Shown here: in pieces, positions 59,092 through 64,000 of the stretch
Position numbering within the stretch: the first letter of the stretch is position 1
Layout: every line of letters begins with the position of its first letter
From: an uncultured Prevotella sp.
GTDB lineage: Bacteria; Bacteroidota; Bacteroidia; Bacteroidales; Bacteroidaceae
Length of the DNA: 64,000 bases
Direction of reading: 5' to 3'
Assembly (NCBI GenBank): GCA_905233425.1
Contig: CAJOEC010000023.1
Location: forward strand, 1 to 64,000
Position numbers and translations under genes: made by a program
Notes under the pieces: model-generated
What the model saw: the letters and a program-made list of their open reading frames with translations, nothing else
The model's database searches: none
Told to the model about the DNA's origin: nothing

Positions 59092-59124
59092 TTTTCGTCC
59101 GTTCCCCCGGCTGAGAGCCGGGGC
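59092..59124 (+). repeat. R1 hairpin copy
   Basis: TTTTCGTCCGTTC then CCCCGGCT / AGCCGGGG with loop GAG, 6 nt beyond the stop codon of the giant gene. Confidence 0.9.
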
Positions 59125-59130
59125 CTGCCT

Positions 59131-62100
59131 CTATATGTCTATCCGCTCCATCTGCTCCAGCGTCCACCTCCGCCTGTCCCTTAACAGCTTCATCATCGGC
59201 CCGTCGGCTCCACCCCCCAGCATCCCTTTGTGCTGGCGTATCAGGCTCTCCCCGGTCTTCATCAGCTGCTCCGCCTCAAACCACTTCGCGTTGTCCTCAC
59301 GGTAGACAGCAGCCTGCTCCTGCATACCGGCATCGAGCAGCTCCTTCCATTTCTTCACGTGCTCGTTGATCTTCCGCTTCATCTGCTTCATCTTCACATC
59401 AGCCTCAATATCATCAGAAGTGGCCAGCTCCAGATAAATTTCGTCCGTTGACCCGCCTGAGAGGCGGCCTTCTTCCTCCTCCCGGTAGCTCCGCGCCTTC
59501 TTCACTGCCGCACTGCCCGGCTTGCGCTCGCCAGACTCTATCAGACGCTCTATCCGCGCTTTCGCCCGTCTCTTCTCAGCTGCCGTCTTGGAATTGTCGA
59601 AAGCATCCCTGGCTGCAGCCATAGGATCCTTGCCGCCGTCGATGGCGTTCAGCTCTTCTATCATGGCCTGCTTGTAAAGGGACTCGCTCTCCTTGATGAA
59701 GTCCTTGTCGCTCTTCTCACTGGCGGCCTTCTCGCCTTTCTTCAGGTCGTCCATTATCTTCTTGTAGTGGTCTATCACCATGGCGCGGGCGTAGTCCTTG
59801 CTGCCTGTCAACTCCTTTAACTTCTCGTTGGCTTCCTTCAGGGCTGCCTTGTCGCCGCTCTCCTTGGCGTCGACAGCCTTCTGCTGCCACCCTCTCACCT
59901 GATGCATCAGCTCGTCGTGCTCCTCAGTCAGACCGTAGTACTCGTCACCGAGCACACCGCCGCCGTCGCGCTCAACAGGCCTGTTGAGGAAGCGGTTTAT
60001 TACGGGCGTCTGGTATATCTTCGGCACCTCGCCCTGCGCTGCCGTCACTACTACGTCAAAGGCTTTCGACACGGTATCATACATTCCGCCAAAATACCCT
60101 TGCAGCAGATGGTTCCACACTGCAGGATTGTTCACATAGTCGCCCCAGAAAGGCAGATGCTTCTCCACCACGCCTTTACTGAACTCGTCACCGCCGGTCC
60201 ATTTGTTGACTGCTTCGCTCACTTTCACCATCCATGCCGGAGTGCTGACGTATGCCTTGCTCCACTGAGGCGCATACTTGTTCCCTTGGTTCTCCTTCCA
60301 TATCGGCTTGCCGGTGAAGTCCACGTTCAAACCTACCTGCATCAACGGCTGAACCATGGTAGGTACAAAATCCACCATCAGGTTCCCTCCGTTGCCCGTC
60401 GGATTGATGGGCACAAGGTCGGCAACAGAAGAAAACATCTCTACTCCCCAATTATTCACCGGGTGATCCATAACAATGCTCGACAGCATCTCACCCACAC
60501 CGTAAAACACCCTGAACTCCTGAGCAAGCGGTATCGTCACAAAGTTCTTCGTACCGGGAAGCCAGAAAACAAGGTTGTTCTTCCTCACCCAGGGCGGAAG
60601 GTTCCAGTATGCTTCCTTGTCATCGTCATCACCAAGCATGTTCAGCAGCCACTGGTTGATAATAGGCATCAAAGCACCGCCAGCGACAAACGCAGCCGTT
60701 ACTGCTCCGAACTTTAGCGGATGACCCTTAGCCATCCTATACATGTTTGCCAAAGCCTGAATAGCCGGGTTCACGAAGATAAACAGGTCTCTCGCCTCAG
60801 CATTGCCAAGGCCGCCCGTGCCTTTCCTGTTGAAGTTTAGCGTCACGTCCTTGGCATCAGCAATACTCTCCTCCAGCGTCTTACCCATCTGCCTGCTCGT
60901 CATATACACGATGAAGCGCGTGGCATCCTCCGCACAGCGGTTGTAGAACTCAAACGTCTCGCCCATCAGCCGCAGACCCTTCCCTACGTATGTCTCCTTC
61001 ACTGAGCGGCTCGGTTCTCCCGAGCCGAAAAGGCTGCTGCCGTTCATCTGCGCCACCTCCTTGCGCATCTTCTCCTTGAAGCTCTCGACGCTCAGCATGT
61101 TCACAAAACCAGTCTCGCCGCCCTCGTCCATGAACTCCTTGAACAGACGTTCCGTCTCGTTGCTCTCGTCAAGCGTACCCTTCATCCACTTACGCAGCAG
61201 ACTCGGCATCAGACCCGTTGGCTGCTTGCTCGCCGGTACCCACTTACTGCTCTCGCCAACCCTCGGAGCCAGCACCTTCGCCACATTGGCGATGAAGCGT
61301 GCGTTATAGACCGGCCCCTCGTTCACAGCCACGCTGGCCCCTGCCATGTTCAAGTCCCTACTCAAATTGCTAATCACAAAAGCAGGGTTTTTAGACGTAA
61401 AGAACTCAGCCATCGCACGGTTCAGTTTCGCCACCTTCTGTCCTAACCAAGTGTCGCTTATCCTATTAACTGCTCTGGCACCACTGCCGTTCAAAGCCTG
61501 GGCTGCCTTCGGATTCCCATTAATATAAAGTTGGTAAGTCCGCCCGGCTCGCTGCACTTCCACCACGTGCTCACTCTTCTGTCCGCTCGTAGCATGGACA
61601 TTGAGACGCAGACGGCCCCTCACAGGCATAGCTCTTCCCTCTCGCTGCTTCGCGGCCATCTCCTCGTTGAAGTCGCTCACTATCTGGGCCACCTCGTCAC
61701 CGCTCTTACCGGCTGTGTCGGCACTCCTAAGCACCCAAAACGGGGCATCACCCTCTGCCGCTATATTCTCATACCACGACTCGCTTATGCTCACAAGGCT
61801 CGTCGGATTGTTCATCACGTAGTTCAGGAAGTGCTGCTTCATCAGGTTCCTGTGGCCGCTCAGGATGGTGCTCACGGCGATATTCCCGATATATGCCAGA
61901 GGATCCTCGGCCTTAGAGGTACGCCCCCAGGTCTTCTTCACGGCTGGGGAAAATACATTCTCCTTGCCCATATAGGTGTACACATCGCTTGCCTTGTCCT
62001 CATCCCAGCCTCGAAGCGGTATGTAGAAGTCAAACATACCCTTCACCTTCTCGTAGGCTTTCTTGTCAATAAGACCGCTCTCGTAGCTCTCCCTAAGCGT

Positions 62101-64000
62101 CTCTTCGGTTGCCGCGTTTATCCGCTTCCACAGCTCCCGCGCCCCTTTCGTCCGTTCCTCCGGCTGAGAGTTGTGGATGGCCGCTGCCTCTCCAGCAAAG
62201 ACCGCATCCTCTGCCTCCTGCCGTGCTGTCAGATACGCCTGTCTCATCGCTTCGTCATACTGCTTCCACAACGCCCGGCGCTCTTTCGTGTCGATGGCAC
62301 GCTGCGCAGCACGCCTTATCTTCTGAGCATCGTCATACATCTTCTTTGCGAAGGTCTCCGTAAGCCCTGAATAGTCCTTCTGGTAATCATCATAGTAGCT
62401 CTCAGCAACCGTCCCCTTTTCGTCCATTCCCCCGCCTGAGAGGCGGGCTTCATCTTTCTTGGTTCCCTTTCCCAGCTGCTCACGTATCACCTTCTCAATA
62501 ATTCTCAAGTACTCGCCATAGCTGATGTTGCCATTGTCGTATTCTTCCTTCGCGTGCTTATAGGCAAACCGCTCTCTCACACTGTCCATGAAGTCGTCGG
62601 CACCTGTACGCTCCCGCTCTTCCAGCTCTTGCTTCTTGGCTTTATAGTCGTCTTCTGTCACCCTGCCTTTCACATACTCCTTCTCTAACTTCTTACGCTC
62701 CTCAGCTACGTCGGAGGCTATTTTTGCTTTGGCACCATCTCGGAAAGCATAGTATACGTTACGCTCCAAACCGCTCTTTGCTATTATGTAATCCATGCCC
62801 TGCTCGTGCGTCCAGCCATGTTCCTTGCAGAAGTCGTTGAAAGCCTTCAGCATCGGACGGTAGAATCGCCAGTCATACTGCTCGGTCCTGTTCTTGGCCC
62901 TGCCGTGCATCCTGTTCTCAAACCTGTAGGCATCCTCAGCTCCAGTGGCCACGTTACCCGTCTCGGCCGCAATGGCATCCTGGATCGCTTTCAGACCCAC
63001 CATCGAGTCCTGCCACGCCTCCTGCCATTTCAAGCTACGCTTCGCCACTTCCTTTTCGTACTGCTCCTTAGCGACGTCATCACCCCTGGTATCATCCTCA
63101 CTGATTTGCGCCTCCATCTGTCCTGCCTCCTGCCCTGACTGCGCGGCCTCCATGACCTTTCCGAAGTCCTCCTCCACCAAGTCCCTCACAGGCATCCGCA
63201 CGATAGCCTCAAGCGAACTCCAGTCATCGCCTATTGTCCGGCTCTTCTTGCCGCCGAACAGCCGCAAGATGGCCTCCCAGAACTTCCGCAGCACACTCTT
63301 CACCTCATCGATGATCTTCTGTGGCGTGTCCTTCTTGAAAGCAGCCCTCATGAACTCCTCTTCGCCGGTGGTTCCAGAAAGCCTCGAATGTACCTCACTG
63401 GCCATCCTGTCCTCATCCTCCCAGATATTCCTATAGTCCGGATTCTTGCGTATCTCTTCCCAGACAGCAGTATGCTTCATCGCGGCCACAACCTTCTTCC
63501 ATAGCTCCGGCTGCTCCTTCTGGCACCACTTGTCCCATAGGTGTGTGCACTCATGCAGCGGCGTGTTGGGATTCAGCCCCCCGGCGGTCAGATACACCTG
63601 TTTGCCGTCGATCCAGCCTAATATCCGCTTCCCTTCACGCTGGAACATAAACTGAATATTCACCTCTTCACGATGGGCAATGCCTGTGGTGTCCTTGTAC
63701 TCGCCGCTGTAAAGTGTCTGCTCAATGCTCTTGATAATATCAACGTAGGGATTGCCAGAAGCTTTGGAAAGCTCTTTGTCAGGATAAAAGAACTCAACAA
63801 TATGTGCCGCGCCATCGTTATTTACACCATTGTTAGGCTTGCGTGATATGACAATGCTTATACCTTCCTGCTCACCTCGATAGTCAAATGATGATACGGT
63901 CGCATTGTGATCGGACAAGCGCATAGTGACGATAGTACCATTCTTGGCTTGTATGGTCACATACTCACTTTTGGAACCATCTCTTTCGGCTCCAAGGGCA
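59131..64000 (-). CDS. Giant polyvalent protein with zincin domain (partial)
   Basis: At least 1620 residues, open to the window edge (no stop before 64000), so the N-terminus lies outside. Near its visible start is a zincin, HECTH (about residues 136-140 from the first visible Met), in GGLNPNTPLHECTHLWDKWC. Later comes a helical C-terminal half of the LPD38/large polyvalent type (DLNMAGASVAVNEGPVYNAR, VEKHLPFWGDYVNNPAVWNH). Residues in between are coiled coil (KKLEKEYVKGRVTEDDYKAK). Three R1 copies are read in frame (RLSGGGMDEK and RLSGGSTDE among them). Polyvalent proteins of this kind are carried into the host with the phage DNA. Confidence 0.7.
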   Translation of the reverse strand, partial: ALGAERDGSKSEYVTIQAKNGTIVTMRLSDHNATVSSFDYRGEQEGISIVISRKPNNGVNNDGAAHIVEFFYPDKELSKASGNPYVDIIKSIEQTLYSGEYKDTTGIAHREEVNIQFMFQREGKRILGWIDGKQVYLTAGGLNPNTPLHECTHLWDKWCQKEQPELWKKVVAAMKHTAVWEEIRKNPDYRNIWEDEDRMASEVHSRLSGTTGEEEFMRAAFKKDTPQKIIDEVKSVLRKFWEAILRLFGGKKSRTIGDDWSSLEAIVRMPVRDLVEEDFGKVMEAAQSGQEAGQMEAQISEDDTRGDDVAKEQYEKEVAKRSLKWQEAWQDSMVGLKAIQDAIAAETGNVATGAEDAYRFENRMHGRAKNRTEQYDWRFYRPMLKAFNDFCKEHGWTHEQGMDYIIAKSGLERNVYYAFRDGAKAKIASDVAEERKKLEKEYVKGRVTEDDYKAKKQELEERERTGADDFMDSVRERFAYKHAKEEYDNGNISYGEYLRIIEKVIREQLGKGTKKDEARLSGGGMDEKGTVAESYYDDYQKDYSGLTETFAKKMYDDAQKIRRAAQRAIDTKERRALWKQYDEAMRQAYLTARQEAEDAVFAGEAAAIHNSQPEERTKGARELWKRINAATEETLRESYESGLIDKKAYEKVKGMFDFYIPLRGWDEDKASDVYTYMGKENVFSPAVKKTWGRTSKAEDPLAYIGNIAVSTILSGHRNLMKQHFLNYVMNNPTSLVSISESWYENIAAEGDAPFWVLRSADTAGKSGDEVAQIVSDFNEEMAAKQREGRAMPVRGRLRLNVHATSGQKSEHVVEVQRAGRTYQLYINGNPKAAQALNGSGARAVNRISDTWLGQKVAKLNRAMAEFFTSKNPAFVISNLSRDLNMAGASVAVNEGPVYNARFIANVAKVLAPRVGESSKWVPASKQPTGLMPSLLRKWMKGTLDESNETERLFKEFMDEGGETGFVNMLSVESFKEKMRKEVAQMNGSSLFGSGEPSRSVKETYVGKGLRLMGETFEFYNRCAEDATRFIVYMTSRQMGKTLEESIADAKDVTLNFNRKGTGGLGNAEARDLFIFVNPAIQALANMYRMAKGHPLKFGAVTAAFVAGGALMPIINQWLLNMLGDDDDKEAYWNLPPWVRKNNLVFWLPGTKNFVTIPLAQEFRVFYGVGEMLSSIVMDHPVNNWGVEMFSSVADLVPINPTGNGGNLMVDFVPTMVQPLMQVGLNVDFTGKPIWKENQGNKYAPQWSKAYVSTPAWMVKVSEAVNKWTGGDEFSKGVVEKHLPFWGDYVNNPAVWNHLLQGYFGGMYDTVSKAFDVVVTAAQGEVPKIYQTPVINRFLNRPVERDGGGVLGDEYYGLTEEHDELMHQVRGWQQKAVDAKESGDKAALKEANEKLKELTGSKDYARAMVIDHYKKIMDDLKKGEKAASEKSDKDFIKESESLYKQAMIEELNAIDGGKDPMAAARDAFDNSKTAAEKRRAKARIERLIESGERKPGSAAVKKARSYREEEEGRLSGGSTDEIYLELATSDDIEADVKMKQMKRKINEHVKKWKELLDAGMQEQAAVYREDNAKWFEAEQLMKTGESLIRQHKGMLGGGADGPMMKLLRDRRRWTLEQMERIDI
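59439..59468 (+). repeat. R1 copy in the giant gene (1)
   Basis: TTTCGTCCGTTGA then CCCGCCT / AGGCGG with loop GAG. Read on the minus strand as RLSGGSTDE. Confidence 0.9.
62145..62174 (+). repeat. R1 copy in the giant gene, worn (2)
   Basis: TTTCGTCCGTTC then CTCCGGCT / AGTTGTG: the 3' stem half has decayed. Confidence 0.6.
62417..62448 (+). repeat. R1 copy in the giant gene (3)
   Basis: TTTTCGTCCATTC then CCCCGCCT / AGGCGGG with loop GAG. Read on the minus strand as RLSGGGMDEK. Confidence 0.9.

Noticed and set aside
19378..62448. R1 copies as a CRISPR array
   Set aside because: Copies are far apart, not evenly spaced, partly inside genes, and no Cas gene is present.
19378..62448. R1 copies as intrinsic terminators
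   Set aside because: No T run follows the stem on either strand, many lie inside genes, and orientation ignores transcription.

Overview
The window looks like the chromosome of a Bacteroidales bacterium, most likely Prevotella/Segatella or a close relative. The evidence is the repeated TAnnTTTG -7 promoter motif of Bacteroidetes, the GT3-type glycogen synthase, the YfhO membrane protein, the DUF2582-type winged-helix protein and families typical of Bacteroides/Prevotella phages. No database search was possible; family names come from recognised motifs.

Chromosomal flank (1-10.7 kb): an AlkZ/YcaQ-like winged-helix protein, a repeat-rich intergenic stretch with a nested 200-bp hairpin, glycogen synthase carrying a repeat-derived in-frame insertion, YfhO, a small membrane protein, an AmpG/PAT-type MFS transporter, an ABC-F ATPase, two winged-helix proteins and tRNA-Arg(TCT). 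The tRNA and its terminator mark the likely left junction of a large prophage.

Prophage (about 10.7 kb to beyond 64 kb; the right end and any integrase lie outside the window). 10.9-12.4 kb: lysis-type cassette (holin, DUF5675, DUF6808-like). 12.4-12.6 kb: a leftward small RNA gene with promoter, closed stem and terminator. 12.9-16.0 kb: a block of five phage genes including a small zincin. 16.1-18.1 kb: the immunity region, with a Cro-like gene rightward and, leftward, a repressor followed by two membrane or lipoprotein genes. 18.1-32.0 kb: a dense rightward operon of mostly small genes with ATGA overlaps (antirepressor-like, excisionase-like HTH proteins, a DnaD-like replication protein, VRR-NUC nuclease, ParB-like protein, DUF4406 and others). 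32.2-46.1 kb (leftward): tail spikes and fibres, adaptor-like proteins, major capsid and scaffold. 46.4-52.2 kb (rightward): portal, three related structural proteins, a frameshifted gene and a putative small terminase. 52.3-64.0 kb (leftward): large terminase, a rhomboid protease, a beta-rich tail protein and a giant polyvalent protein cut by the window edge. A large polyvalent protein of the LPD type, with no visible sheath or tape measure, suggests a podovirus-like virion.

The most unusual feature is a dispersed hairpin element (called R1 here). It has a conserved leader, TTTCGTCCATTC or close variants, followed by a short stem-loop whose stem sequence covaries between copies. I count 31 copies between 19.4 and 62.4 kb. 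All point the same way on the + strand, whatever the direction of the surrounding genes, and about ten lie in frame inside coding sequences, including portal and ParB. A second hairpin family (R2) behaves the same way. Other points of interest are the leftward small RNA, the phage rhomboid protease, the capsid protein with a membrane-like N-terminus, a long Gly/Tyr/Asp tandem array, a C14 tract ahead of a gene without a start codon, and AT-rich grafts in the tail and accessory genes.
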